DNA of 64,000 nucleotides from Symbiodinium natans (Eukaryota; Sar; Dinophyceae; Suessiales; Symbiodiniaceae): contig CAJNDS010000173.1 in the NCBI GenBank assembly GCA_905221605.1, forward strand, positions 1-64,000, written 5' to 3'. Each line of letters opens with the position of its first letter. Position 1 is the first letter of the stretch. The notes beneath the pieces are model-generated. The model saw nothing but the letters and a program-made list of their open reading frames with translations, made no database searches and had not been told where the DNA came from. Shown in pieces: positions 1-12,229 of this stretch. Position numbers and translations under genes: made by a program.

Positions 1-590
1 AGAATTAAATATTCATATTTAAATCGGGGCCTTCATATTTAATTCAGGCCTGGGACCCCCCATAGGACCTAAAATAGGGTCTATTTGGAAGTTGGCTCTT
101 GTAAATAAGTATACGTTTTGGGGCCTTTTTTCCTCTTGTGAACACGAGTGCCAGCTTCCAAATAAACCCTATTTAAGCTGCACACCCCCCCCCCCCCCCC
201 CTTTGAGGGGCCTGGCTCAACCCTACCCCACCTTATTGCTTGGGGTCCAGCGACTTGGGTGCTGTGGAATCACCATGCTCACGCGGATGCGCTGGGCCGG
301 GCCGAGGCGGGTCGCGTAGCGTTAAAATTACACATTGCCATATGTTGTTTTTTTTGCTGTGTCCGCTCCTTGCGGTCTGAGCACCGTAAAAACATTGCGG
401 GTCGGGTTCTTGAGACCATCAACGGAAGAGATTGTTGCGGGATGGCGAAATCCTCCTCATCCTTCTGAGCCATTCTACTGGCTTGTCCCTGTGCCCCCGA
501 CTAGTGACTAGTGCCTTTGATCCTACTACGAGAGCGACCATGCCTGACCTCCCATTGCTGCACCCTATTGGACTCTGTTGGAGTTTCGTG
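1..590. other. No recognisable gene; poly-C tract
   Basis: No exon or conserved motif was recognised here. The stretch starts with AT-rich sequence and holds a C homopolymer of about 17 bases near 184-201. It lies downstream of the minus-strand coiled-coil gene and may be its 3' flank. Confidence 0.5.
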
Positions 591-2003
591 TCAGGTCGTG
601 GAGCCTCCAGGCTTCGAGAGCACACGAGCTACAGTGTTTACAATCCTGAGTGGCAGCGTGCAGGACTTGGTTGAAGTTGACTCTGGGTATCCGACCTGCC
701 GGACGGCTCTGTCCTGTGCCCGCATTGGAGACGTCGAACGCTTTAAGGCCACCGAATCATGCATAGGCTGTAGGGGTCTTTCAGCTCTTTCGGGAGGTGG
801 CCGGGGTGAGCGAGACGATGCAGGCCGGTCGTCCCGGTCATCTCTCCCAGCTCCAGATGTTCCAGGCGTGCCAGGCGTTCCAGGAGTTCCAGGCATTCCA
901 GGCATTCCAGGCATTCCAGGCATTCCAGGCATTCCCGGCTCCCGAGGTTCGACCCGAGAGCGAGGGGCGCTCTGCGTCTTGTGGATCCGGGACTGAAGTA
1001 CACGATTCTCGCGCTCCAACTCCAAACGGCGCTCTTCGCTGATTCGAAGCTGCTCTTCTAAACTCCGTAGCAGTTCCAGCTGCTTGTCTTGACTCTGAGC
1101 ATCTCGAGAATCTGACAAACCCGAATCCGCGTTCTGTGCAGCTTGCTGGCATCGCTCCTGCTCTTCATGCAGTTCGAGACGCAACTGCTTGCGGAGCTGC
1201 ATCTGTTTCTGCAGCTCAGCCTCCTCCTCATCGAGCATTTGAAGTTGTTGCTTGCAATGCTCAGCCAGGAGTTCTCGGTACTGCGCAGTGTTCCCTGCAG
1301 CACATCTACTGCTGTGGGCTTGGGGACAGGGGCAGCTGTCCTTTGGCTGCCGTGCATGATGAGACTCAGGAAAGCTTGCCGACAAATGCGTGGATACATG
1401 CTGCGGCGACTTCGCACGCTGATCCAAAACGACATGTTCGCCTTGCGCTCTCCGCTCCGGACGCTCCGGACGCTCCGGACGCTCCGGACGCTCCGGACGC
1501 TCCGGACGCTCCGGACGCTCTGCACGCTCTGCACGCTCTGGACGCTCTGGTTCAGATCGCGCGCTGTGACTTCTCAGGTCGTCCTGTGAATTGGAACGTC
1601 TCTGCATCTCGAGCATCGAAGCTACTTTGCGCTGCAACCTATTCAGGTTCTCATCCAGGGGCTCTACAAACTCGGCCAGCGACTCAGCCCCTGGATGGGA
1701 TGAGGACCCTTTGTACCCAGCCATCCGTCTTGGAGCAAGGCTGGAACTGGAGCTCTCTCCTTCGTCGTCTTCTTCATGTATACAGCTTAGAGCCGCCATC
1801 GCGTCTGACTGCAGCAGCTCATCTTCGCACACAACCTCCCTGGATGGGCCGCATCTGGTTGACAGGTGTTGGGAGCCACGGAAGTCTTTCTCACTGACGC
1901 GCGGCACATGCAGCATCGTAGCAGAGGTCTTCCTCGACAGGCAGACAGAATCCATCTGTGCGATGCCGCAACGAACTTGCTTAAGGTCAGGCCGCGCATA
2001 CAC
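591..2003 (-). CDS. Coiled-coil protein with collagen-like and RPE repeats
   Basis: An uninterrupted frame of 470 codons, one of the longest in the window. Order: a Ser/Glu-rich N-terminal region, a run of about ten Pro-Glu-Arg triplets (residues ~150-185), a highly charged coiled coil rich in E, Q, L and R (~245-345), then collagen-like Met-Pro-Gly and Thr-Pro-Gly triplets (~360-385), and an Arg/Pro-rich tail. No catalytic motif is visible. The two triplet tracts come from 9-bp DNA repeats that also leave long open frames on the other strand, but the coiled-coil segment makes sense only on this strand. The terminal residues may be intronic and the true start is uncertain. Function unknown; a cytoskeletal or scaffold role would be a guess. 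Confidence 0.55.
   Translation of the reverse strand: MYARPDLKQVRCGIAQMDSVCLSRKTSATMLHVPRVSEKDFRGSQHLSTRCGPSREVVCEDELLQSDAMAALSCIHEEDDEGESSSSSLAPRRMAGYKGSSSHPGAESLAEFVEPLDENLNRLQRKVASMLEMQRRSNSQDDLRSHSARSEPERPERAERAERPERPERPERPERPERPERPERRAQGEHVVLDQRAKSPQHVSTHLSASFPESHHARQPKDSCPCPQAHSSRCAAGNTAQYRELLAEHCKQQLQMLDEEEAELQKQMQLRKQLRLELHEEQERCQQAAQNADSGLSDSRDAQSQDKQLELLRSLEEQLRISEERRLELERENRVLQSRIHKTQSAPRSRVEPREPGMPGMPGMPGMPGMPGTPGTPGTPGTSGAGRDDRDDRPASSRSPRPPPERAERPLQPMHDSVALKRSTSPMRAQDRAVRQVGYPESTSTKSCTLPLRIVNTVARVLSKPGGSTT
861..936. repeat. 9-bp minisatellite (CCAGGCATT type)
   Basis: Tandem CCAGGCATT-like units. On the minus strand they encode the Met-Pro-Gly tripeptides of the surrounding ORF. 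Confidence 0.8.
1455..1540. repeat. 9-bp minisatellite (CCGGACGCT type)
   Basis: About nine tandem units of CCGGACGCT, changing to CTGCACGCT/CTGGACGCT at the right end. They encode the Arg-Pro-Glu repeats on the minus strand. Confidence 0.85.
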
Positions 2004-2499
2004 TCAAACCTTACAATAGCTTTATAAAGACCTATACTGTACTACTCAGCAGAAGCAACTGCAGCCGCCTTGGCCCCTGTGGCTTCCAGGAAGTGCCTGC
2101 CAGGTTCTTGGTCACTGGAGCAATGGCGGCCCCGAAAGCAATGCTAGAGCAATGCTAAAGCAATGCCAAAGCAACGCTAACAGCTAACAGATCTAACAGC
2201 TTGCACTCACGCTCTGCACTTGGCGTGGTCCTCGCTCCAAGATCTGCTACCTTTTGTTGCCATTGTCAGCATCAAGTCTTCTGCGAAGCCTTCCTACATC
2301 CCGTGTGATTTTCACAGGGCCGCTCACTCCACGAAAACCGCATCTCTTGCACATCGTTGCACATCCATGCGCCATTTCTTGCGACTCCCCGGAACTCTCC
2401 AGGACTCTCCGGATGCTTGAGACGAAGCTAAGATGAACATAGTTGAGCATACTCCTTGCAGTGTACTTACAGTGCCAGCGCATCGCACTCGGCCGCACT

Positions 2500-3416
2500 T
2501 CACGCTGGGCAGGGACCCAACTCTTTCTGAGCAGCGTCGGCCCACTTCTTCATCTTGTCCCACATGTCCTGGACCGCGCAACAGGCACCATAGCAGCACA
2601 GCAAAGCAGCCTCATTTGCCTTAGAACACTCTATAAAATCCATAAAACAGCACAGCTCTTTTCAAAAAGCAACACGGCAAAAAACGCGCATGCCGGAGCA
2701 CTCCTGGGGCTTGGTCTTGGCCTCGTCGTACTCTACGGTCACCGACTTCCCCTCAATGTCACAGGCGATGGTCCTCAGAATGTTTCGACTGCGATTTTCG
2801 TCCGCTCATCTTTCCGCTCTTTCTGCACTTTCCGCTCTTTCCGCTTTTCGCCTTCCAAAGTCGCGGAGGGGCTCTCTCAAGGGTTCTCCCTCAGAAGCGG
2901 TGCATCAAACTCAATGTTGCGCTGGGCACTGTACTTGGAGCAAAGTACATGAAGAGTCGGGCACTGAGACCGGTTGTTTCCTCATCACTGTGGTCTTTTG
3001 ATATCATTTGTGAACCAAGAGTGGAAACTTTCCAGGCTAGAGCACTGCTTGAGCACTGTTGGTGTTGGGGCAGATCTTTGGCCAGTTAGCTCGGCAGTCT
3101 CCAATGGTTGTGTTGATGTTTGCCCTCACAGGTCGGAAGCCAATACTTCAAATCTGCACAGCCTGCCGAAGAAAATAAGATGCTGCCATGATACGATACG
3201 CCATCCACCTGGCGACAGTCGTAAGGGCATGCACATGTATTGAATGGACATGCACCTGTTGCATTGGACTGGGCAGACTCTTGGCGGCCTTCTTGAGTAT
3301 TCGCTCAATGGCCCCTGAACAGCCAGAGCAGGTCATGCCAACACCTGGCACCGCAGTCAGTGATTTCCGCTTCGACTGCCTGAGCTCTGGCCTTCGAATT
3401 TGACAGTCTTGGACAT
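2500..3416 (-). CDS. ATX1/ATOX1-type copper chaperone, spliced
   Basis: Start ATG at 3416-3414 begins MSKTVKFE; exon 1 (3392-3416) ends at a GC donor and joins an exon starting at 3344 that encodes VGMTCSGCSGAIERILKK, ending near 3289 at a GC donor. This is the HMA fold with the Cu(I)-binding MTCxGC motif. A further exon near 2700-2785 gives ACDIEGKSVTVEYDEAKTK, the beta strands expected in the second half, and a last exon near 2570-2500 gives DMWDKMKKWADAAQKELGPCPA and stop. The predicted protein is about 75 residues, the usual ATX1 size. One short exon between the first HMA half and ACDIEG is not resolved. Family members deliver cytosolic copper to P-type ATPases; a plain MTCSGC with no transmembrane segments fits a soluble chaperone rather than the ATPase itself. 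Confidence 0.8.
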
Positions 3417-4839
3417 GATGACCTAAGGAACGCAACTTCTTCAACACGGCAATACGGCTTCAACACGGCTTTCAACACGCAAGTTGAGTCCAAGCTGTCA
3501 CGCTGTGAGGCAGAAGCGCAGCTTGAGCAAGTCAGCTGAAAGGGTGGACCACTGTTGAGCCAGACTGCTAGCGGAGCCAAAAATAAAGCCGACTATTCGT
3601 TGGGAAGCGTCGAAGCCAGATCATGCAACAGGGTCAGCCTGCCTGCTGTCCGCGCATCTTGCCGGGGTGGCATCTACACCTCGGACAGCTACAGCTGGCC
3701 AAATCTCTAACAGTGGATTCAGTGGTCTGGAAATCTTCCGCATCACCGATCAAGACATACCAGGATTGCACCATGAAGAGGAGCAATCGGGACATGTGAG
3801 CTGTAGTTTATGCCATGTCGTCCATGAGCTATCGACATTTTAAAAATGAACTCCCAAAAGGGGAGTTCACCGGCTTCCCAGTGGTGCATGCGCTTCTCCT
3901 GGCAGATCTTGTTTTTTCCGCATGGCATTAATGTCGGGCATCAGAGCCCGTCTTGATCTGGGGGTAAGACCAGTTTCCGGTCGCCGCCTTCATGCGGAAA
4001 CAGGGTTGCTGCGATCCTGCGCAGTCAAGCCAAGAAGCCATACTCGCATGGGTGCAGCTGCCGGGAAGGCATTCAACGATCCCGGACTGCACATGCCCAC
4101 GGCCATAGAGCCATAGAGCCGTTTCTCTGAGCATAACAATGGATGTGGGAACCCAGTAATACTTAGCAAGCGAAACAGGTGCGGCTCTTAGCTTTGATGG
4201 AAGAGCATGGCTCTCTGCCATCAATGGAATCCGACATTGCGGACCGAGATTGAACTCGAATTGAAGTTCGACATAGTTCGACACACTTCAATGCAATTGT
4301 CCATTTTGAATCTTGAATCTGGCCGTTCAAAATCAACAGGCCAGCCAGCATCGCAGCTGTTCCATTAGGTTCAACGGGTTCGCTGGGCCATTGCTTGGCA
4401 AGAAGCCCAGGATTGTCGGGAATCGCAAACGCCGGCATCTCTGTGTTTCTTTTTCCTGGGGTGATTCGACTGAAGCTCTGAGACTGGGCAGAAGCACGCA
4501 AACGGCACCTTCATGAAGACCACTTGACGCGCTTCCCGTTCTCCTAAGTGCTGGGGATGCGCTGGGCCATGCTGCTCAACCATCATTCACGGTGCACTCG
4601 AAAATGCATGGTGAACAAGCTGAGACGATGGCCCAAACACCTTTGCGTGGCTCGAGAGCACCTGGCGGCCAGAAAGAACCTGATCAGAACCAAAGCAAAG
4701 CAGTCCCACATGCTCGCATTGCATGAATACTCTTGAACCAAGACTCCAAGGCCCGGCAGTTTTCATTACATACATTACGTCCTCTGGCCTGCATGGCATT
4801 ACACCATGAATTGCTGTTGCCTGGGACAGGCTCAGCCCA

Positions 4840-7800
4840 GCGCCCGAGCCATGCTGCTTGCCGTCCTGCCACTCTCCAGTGAACCGGCTGCCATCCGGCC
4901 TTGAAAGCACTAGAGGGAGCAACAGACACTGGCAACCACACAGCATATCACAGCATCACTGCATCGGCTCTCTGGCCCCCCCTTAAGATGTAGTTGACCA
5001 TCTACGTAGTATCCAAGCACCACACCAGCGGAATACGCCATACCCATGCTTCTTGTCGTAGTGATAGTGACCTTCCAGGCTGCACGGCTGCTCTACACCG
5101 ATGTATACCAAGCGGCCCCTGTAATCTGCAAAGTTGCACCGTACCGCAAGTGTCATCAACATTCGCCAACACAGCGTAAACAAACAAATGCGGTCGTGAA
5201 ACTACAGCAAATGCCCATGCTACAGAGCTTGAAAAAATCAAGTCGGCTCTGATCGGAGCGAGCCTTCATAGGATCTTCCATCAGGCCATACGCATGTACC
5301 TGAAGAGCGGTACACAGCGCTATGCATTTCTACAAACTGCTCACGCAGATGTCATGTTGAACGGATGGGGACTGCTTCCCGCAAAACACCACTTGTATCG
5401 TTGTTTTGAATTGCAGGGCATAGCAGGGCGCCGATGCCATGCATCTTACATCTGCTCCACTGTCCATGATAGCGCCGGCCATCGGACCAGTCGTAGGTTC
5501 CTGGCAATGTGGGCACGCTCTCACCCTTAAAGACCCCCACCGCACATTGCGAGAACACTTGCAATCTGCCCGGTATCCACATACGGAACCTGGCACCTGA
5601 GTTCCTTGCTTTCACATTGGGCCGATGCCAACTTACATCAAATAGTGCAGCTGGGCAGTTGCCGACTGACTTAAGACTTATGACTGATGCGCGCTCTGGA
5701 CTTTGGAAGGTCCAGGCGCCTGGCGCTCGGTAAGGTCCCGGAAAGATGCTGGGTCTGGCTTCTGTTCTCGTACCAGGGTTCTGGGGGCTTCGGCCTCAGA
5801 CAGTAAGGACCCCCCCATCCTTCTGATGAGACTTGCACCTTTTCAGTTTTTCACGTAAAGTCGATGATAGTACCCTTAGTAGCTAATTAAGCGGACGGCT
5901 AAACCATGAGTTGTTGATGAAAAGGCTCAATGGTCAGAACAACCATGTCACTTCCAGACACACAGAAGTGCACCGGAGAGCACTACGCCGAACGTTCGAG
6001 ATTTTGGTCTCCGCGCGCCGAAGGCTTCCAGCGTCGAAGTCGTCGGGCTGAGTAATGGACGGCGCCCCAAAGACGCATGCCGATCAAACGGAAAGCAGCA
6101 TCTTGTTCTCTTCCTCATTGCTCATCCAGTTTGGTCAGTGCTCATCCTTCCATTTGCACTCTCAGCAACCCATGTGTCGCAGACTCGCCACGCGTCGTGG
6201 CCGTCTGCGACGCGTGCGCGTGGACACCGGAGAAGCAAGCAACAGAACCCGTCGTACGCAGCAAGCTAGTCATGCCCCATACATGGTGGTCCAGCAACTC
6301 ATGAGCCTCACACCTGACCAGCAGATCGCCCGGCATTGGCGGTCAGAGGTTGAGCAGAAGCCATCTTTGTTCCCAAGCAGTCACAAGCGGCGCTGAGTAC
6401 TATTCGTGACCAGGGGTAGAAAGTAGGCTTCCTTTACCGTTTACAGCCGCTCCCCAAGAAAGAGCACGGGCAAACCAAAGAGAGAATTTGCGACTGCACC
6501 CCAGGCTGTCCCAAAGGTCAGAGTCAAGGCGAAAGTGAAGGCCGACGCTCAAAAGCGGACAGCGGCTGCTGTGTCATAAGAAGACTCTCTCGAGGCCTGT
6601 TAGAACTGAGTTCGAGCTTCGGCCCACTTATGAAGATTCTGCTAAAGGCAAAGTCCCTTGCAAGAAGCCTTCGCCATCGATCTCATTGTCCTTAAAGGTG
6701 CCCGAGTACTTTGACCTTCTGCCGAAAGGCATTGCATCAAGTGCCAGCATCAAAAACGTTCTTGGACAGCTGGGAATAAGGAACGATCCCTAGGTGCAAC
6801 TGTGTGCCGCGCCCACCAGGCCACGAAAAAATGCCGTTTCCTGTCTTCTTCCCTTCAAGGTACCTCAGGCAGTCGGTTGTAGCGCCTCCAAGCTTGAGCA
6901 GCCCATCCAGCCAAGGCAGCGGCTCGCCAACATACATAGACCCATCGGGCCAGGTTTCCTGAAGGAAGATCGCTATTCGGAGATTTCGGACATGCCCCAA
7001 GAAGCTTAATACAAGCTCAATCGATGTGAGCATGGTGAAGCACGAGCCTGGCCGAGTCCATGCTGCTGGTCGGCGACCTAGTAATTGAAAGTCGTTGATT
7101 CTCAGCTGCAAGTTGCAAGCTTGGCGGTTGGGACTGCAACAAATCTCCGAGCTAGCGGCCCATTCGCCTTCAAAGACAGCCCCATCTACCTGCCAGAGCG
7201 ATGCCCACTTGCACAGCTCCTGTCCTCTGTCATCTGATGCAGCACGGGGTCCTGGGTATATGTTCCTTTCCCGTGGGCTTTGTCGGCAACCCAGTGACCT
7301 TCATAAACCTTGGCGCTCGATGAACTCTTGGCTGTTCACCGGAATTTTGAACCTCGATCCCTCCGCCGCACCACCCCTGCATGTGTGCAATCTGGTTTCC
7401 CCCAAGACCCTGAAACTCCAAACTCTCCCTTGCGAGATCTTGAAACCATGCGTCAGTCGGGCTTCTTGCCCAATGCTGAGGCATAGATATCTTGACAGTT
7501 CGTGCAGTTTCTTGATCCGACCCCTTCTCAACCCTTTCTTTTCTTTCCAGAATCCTTCTCTACGCCTTTCATCGCCTTTCGATGTTTATCCGTGTGCTTC
7601 ATCATCCCTGGTCCATTGCTACATCGCACCTTGCTTCATCCCTTCGAATTCCTGACTTCTTGAGAGCTAGAAAGTCCCACATTAAGGAGTTCCATTTAAC
7701 TCTGCTTTTCGCGTCCCGCAAGACCTGAATTCGCTGAGCTTCCTGCGTCACCTTCCGGCTGGATGAACTTTCCAAAGCCTTGCGCCACATCCTGCATTGC

Positions 7801-8195
7801 GTTGGCGGTGCTTGACTATTTGAAGAACACCTCATGAGCGCTCTCATCACTGCGATCCTCGCAAAACTCGCCCACATAGCTCGCACCGTCAGGCCAAACC
7901 AGAGTCCCCGAGCCTCATAGAGGTGAGATGGTCCACTGAACTACTTGGTAACGGCTTTGCATGTTGCTGCAGCTGTGCAAAGCAGAAGGAACCCGTATGC
8001 TGTCGTGAAATCTCTGCTAGTATGATGCAGAGTTACTGACTTCACAAATGATACTTGCACTTTACTGCACACGAGCGTGCAAACCGGCTTCTGGGGCAGC
8101 CGCGCCTGAGGTTTCTCTGAGTTGGGGTCTGCTGGGGTCTGCTGGGGTCCTTGCCATCCCTGAGACTTCCCTTCCACTGGCCCGTGTACCTGCAA
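4840..8195 (-). CDS. MORN-repeat protein (partial, many exons)
   Basis: Short minus-strand segments with the MORN pattern (YxGxW...HGxG) are spread over 3.4 kb: YTGQWKGSLRDGK (~8150-8190), WPDGASYVGEF (~7840-7900), VYEGHWVADKAHGKGTY (~7255-7310), DGAVFEGEW (~7160-7190), WPDGSMYVGE (~6900-6960), GKKTGNGIFSWPGG (~6800-6850), GTYDWSDGRRYHGQW (~5450-5510), YHYDKKHGYGVFRW (~5020-5070) and PDGSRFTGEWQDGKQHGSG (~4845-4900). About one or two repeats per exon, separated by introns, on one strand, indicates a single gene. MORN proteins act at membranes and cytoskeletal structures in alveolates, or carry a kinase or other domain beyond the repeats; none is visible here. Both ends and most splice sites are unresolved. 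Confidence 0.7.
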
Positions 8196-8199
8196 AATG

Positions 8200-11100
8200 G
8201 AGATGCTGAAGGCAACTCATCGCCAAGTCGTCCCAAGTCTGTCGCAAACAGAGGCGTGCCGGGATCCATTGCGCAAGATTGTCTCTGGCCGATACCTTGC
8301 AGCTTCAATTGTTCGCGAGAGAATCGCTGAGTTTCTAGATGTCCCCCTCGATGCGAGGGCAGAGCTCTCTCTCCTCTGGTGCCGGTGCAGGCCCAACAAG
8401 CACCACTTCTGTCAGGCGATACCTCAGGTCAAGAGTCTACCATGGCTTCAAGCATCCCCCCAAAAGAATCTTGGCGTTCTTGGACAGTGTTGGGCATCAA
8501 CGCTTCTGCGCCAAGAACAAGCAAGTGCAAAGTGCAACCGAGGTTCGCGTTGGGGTCATGGTCACCTGAGATAGATGCAGCTGATGCCACACTCTCACGC
8601 AAAGACTGACGACATCTTCGCCGAGGCCTTTGACCGGCAACTTCGTCTAGACAAATTGCCATTCTTCAACAATCCCTCATGCTCTTCGTCTAGCTCTTAG
8701 TTCAGCTCTTACTCAGCTCAGTCTTACTCTCATGGTCTCGCCCATGCTGAGGCAATGCTGAGGCCAAAGCCTTGGTCATCTTCACAGCACGGGAAGGCCA
8801 TACAGCTCCTGACCACACAGCCCCGAGCCACACAGCGAGCCCACAACTCTCTTTCTTGCGCGCGGAGCCCTTGGGACGAAGGGCCAAAAGGGTTGTGTTG
8901 TGCGCAAGTTGTCGGTGTGCTGTCCCTCTTTAGCACAAGGGCGGAGATTCCCCTCGTTCCCAGGAAATTCGGAAAATGGCAGCGCTTGCTGCTTCCTGTC
9001 GTGCTACGGCGGCAGACTGTCGCAAGTGCTCCAATGAATTTACACAGCTTGACATCAGACATCCTCAGCTATTGGAGCTGGCCCATACTTGGACTGTTCC
9101 TCAAACCTCGGCCTCAACGATGTCTTTCATCCAACATGTAAGGTTAGTTTCCTACCAACCCGTAATTCTTGCACCCCTGTGTTCTTCATTTCCTATTCCC
9201 ACCGCTTCACACAACAGCCTATGTTGCTCAGTTTCACATAAGTCTTGGAGGACTCAGCTGAGCAACTGTCGAATTGTTAAAACCACATGCTCTTTTCAGG
9301 ACACGATGCTCTCTCCAGGACACGAGTTGAACCGCCGAACCGCCGAACCGCCGCCAGAACTTCACAACCTACGAACCGTGAACCGTGAACCATGGAGAGC
9401 AGCTTGAGGGCTGTGACGGGCTGCTGCTGTGCTGACAGGTGTTGAGTGTGAGCATGCGACGATAGCTAATGCGAGCAAGTCAAGAATGTCAAGAGGGTGG
9501 GGGGGGAGCATGGGGGAGCCAGCGGCACCTCGAAGGTTCCATGGATGCCCATCAGCCTCGTGAGGCTTACGACTATTGCTTGACATCCTCAAAACGGATC
9601 TCAGTGGAAAAGCAAATTGAAAGCCACAAAATCGGACACGCTCTCTGCAACCGCATGCTCTCTGGACAAGCGGCCCTGCCTGCAAATGGGCTACGAGCTC
9701 GACGCCGCGAAGCTCAGCGAAGCTTCTGAAATTTGTTAGGCCGAGCACTTGGATTGGGTGCAGTTGCAGTGCAGTTGCTGTCTGTACCCGGGCTGATGCG
9801 ACGTTGCTTACGCTTGCTAGGCTATTGCAAGGACATCATGGCTCCAAGCTTGTCATGGCTCCGCCACTTGAGACAAGGCTCTAGAGCCCTTGAGACTGTC
9901 GCTGCAAGATGAAAGGGCCTAAGGGGCCTGGGGGGGCAGTGCAAAGTCGACCCTCCTGGCAAAGCCCTGCCAACCCCAAAGAAATATCTGATAGACTTGC
10001 AATGACTTGCGCTGACTTGCAGTAATTTGCATGCTTTGCATGCTTGCAATCCTTGTCCACACTCATGCTAACTAGCAGCCACGAGAAAGGAACATTCACA
10101 CAAGCAACTCTATGTCAACCACACTGAGAGCAGCACAACTACCGCGCTCGCTCAGCCATGGTGGCAGCTGGATGGCATCAATGTGTCTCTCCTTCTGTTG
10201 TGCTTGGCGTGGTTGATACATGCGAGCCCTCTTGGCGGCATTCTGCACCAGTGCGATTCTGGCTAAGGCGGCTAAGAATCAAAGGAATGCTTCCATCAAC
10301 AGGTCCCTGGTCTGTAATCTACAGGAGGACCGAGTCTTCATGTGACGAGTGTTTTCAGCATGTATAAAGCGTTGTAAACGTCTTCTGATCGTAGGTGTGG
10401 GGACTGTGTATCTGCACATATAGTCACGGCCGGCAGACGAGTCGTGCATGTGCAAGCTGGAGAATTGGACGGCTGGTCGTGTATGCCTGGCAATTTTTGC
10501 GATGAAAACGTCACGCGGCGAATCAATGAAGACTTTGCCTCAAGAAGCAAAGACGGTGCTAGCATTGGCTCGGCGCACCCGCACTGACCGGCAAAAGTCT
10601 GGTGGGGTCCAGCCCCGTCTCTGCAAGTGAAACGATATGTACAACAGGCAGTACTCTTTGTCAAGTTGCCCCGGCAGAACGCCAACCACACAGGCGAGCA
10701 GCGAGCTGCTCGTACTCGCGTCGCTCCTTCAAAGGGGCCCGGGGGTTGGGGCTTTTTGTTTGGGAGCTAAGCTTTTTTGGGGGGAGGTGGGGGGGGGGGG
10801 GTCTTTGTTTGGGTCCCAAAGCCCTCGGAGATTCAAATCCTAGCTCCATGTGTTCACTGCCTCAAAACATCTAGAAAACCATGGATACAACCAACGAACA
10901 AACCAATTGCAACATTACCAACAAAACACACAAGATCTACGCAGTCTCAAGCACATTTCTTAGGACGTGATGAGACGGACGAAATTACAACCAGCTGTTC
11001 AACAATTTGTGTAGTGTTGCCTAGGAGTCGCATTCCAAGTTTGGATCTTAGGTATTCCCACTCTTCCTGATTATTGGTGTAATAGGCGGTTGTGATTTCG

Positions 11101-11400
11101 CCCATGTTTGGAGACCCTGAATGCCTAGCTGTAATTTGGCGGTTCTGGTTGCAAATTCTCCAGTCTGGTTGTTTTCTGACCCGCTCGCCACGGCCCCACT
11201 GGTCGTTCTGGTTGTAATGCGCCGACCCTGGCGGCGTGTTGGATGGGTTTTTGGCCGTGCGACTTCAAGGACCATGGGAGCTGGGTGAGCGTGCCAGGGT
11301 GGAAAGATGTACATTTGGGGGATTGGGATCCTGGGACTGGTCTGGACCTCACTGGGACCCCTCTCTGGGACCCCCCATGAGACCCCTCCTGGGACCTTCC
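8200..11400. other. No recognised gene
   Basis: Open frames here look like chance frames. A T/G-rich run with long G homopolymers lies at ~10739-10803. The 5' end of the MORN gene may extend into the left part. Confidence 0.4.
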
Positions 11401-11401
11401 C

Positions 11402-11452
11402 AGCTTACGCCTAAACCCTAAACCCTAAACGCGAGACCCTAAACCCCACACC
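11402..11452. repeat. Telomere-like CCCTAAA tract
   Basis: CTTACG is followed by CCTAAACCCTAAACCCTAAAC, an interruption and another CCCTAAACCCC. This is the C-rich strand of TTTAGGG, the telomere repeat type reported for dinoflagellates, here interstitial. Confidence 0.75.
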
Positions 11453-11869
11453 CTGTTCCTGCAGAGCCGGCGGTGTGAGCCGGAGGCTCCCCATCTGGTT
11501 ATATATTCCCCTATTCTCGGGGCCGCGTGCTCCTATCCCTACAAACTCGCCTGTGCCCTGTCCCCTGGGCCCCTGTTCCCCCCCAAACCCTCGTTTGTTG
11601 AAGGCCCCAACAGTCGTGACTCGACTCGGGTCTCCTGCTGGCCAACCGATGGCTGAACCCGGCTCCGGGCCTTTGCAAGCAAGTCGGCCGTAACCTGCGC
11701 CAGGAGCTTTTTTGCCGCTCTCTTTGCGTCTTCCCTCCCTAAACCCCTCCAAACCACTCCAAAGCACTCCAAACCACTCCTGCACTCCAGCTGCAGCCGC
11801 GTGAGACTGCTCCTCGGTCAGAAAAACGCAGTACATCAGCAATGTGCAGCACTGTTGACATTGACGCAC

Positions 11870-11984
11870 CTGGGTTTTGCCATCTGCTGGGAGGTCGCTG
11901 CCAGCGCTGCAGCGCCTGTCAGGCTGATGGTCTTGGACCATGAGGTGGATCCGAGTGCGTCCGATGCTACAACAAAGCTGTAGA
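11870..11984 (-). CDS. Candidate isolated exon of unknown gene
   Basis: A 115-bp minus-strand block flanked by a good acceptor (gatcag^) and donor (^gtgcgt). It encodes a smooth open segment ending in ...GAAALAATSQQMAKPR with an Ala/Thr/Ser-rich, mildly hydrophobic character. It could be a 3' exon of the NVL gene upstream or belong to something else; it does not resemble the NVL C-terminus. No family recognised. Confidence 0.3.
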
Positions 11985-12229
11985 CTGATCTCAATTGGTG
12001 CCGACAAGCATGCCAGTGATGCAAGAACACTCCGAAACTTTGCAACCTTAACATACCAAGATCAGGCTCATTCGCCTAGATAACAACTGAGCGGCAGCAG
12101 TGACAGACGTGCCATGACACTGCCATGAACAACCTTCGCTTCCAGGTTCCAGCTCCCGCCTTGCTGCGTCTCTGATTGCCAGCATGGCGGCCTAAACAGC
12201 AAAATTCAATCCATTATATCCGCCGACCC

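Noticed and set aside
1136-1897. Plus-strand frame of 253 codons opposite the coiled-coil ORF
   Set aside because: Shadow of the minus-strand 9-bp repeats; no protein-like character outside the repeat.
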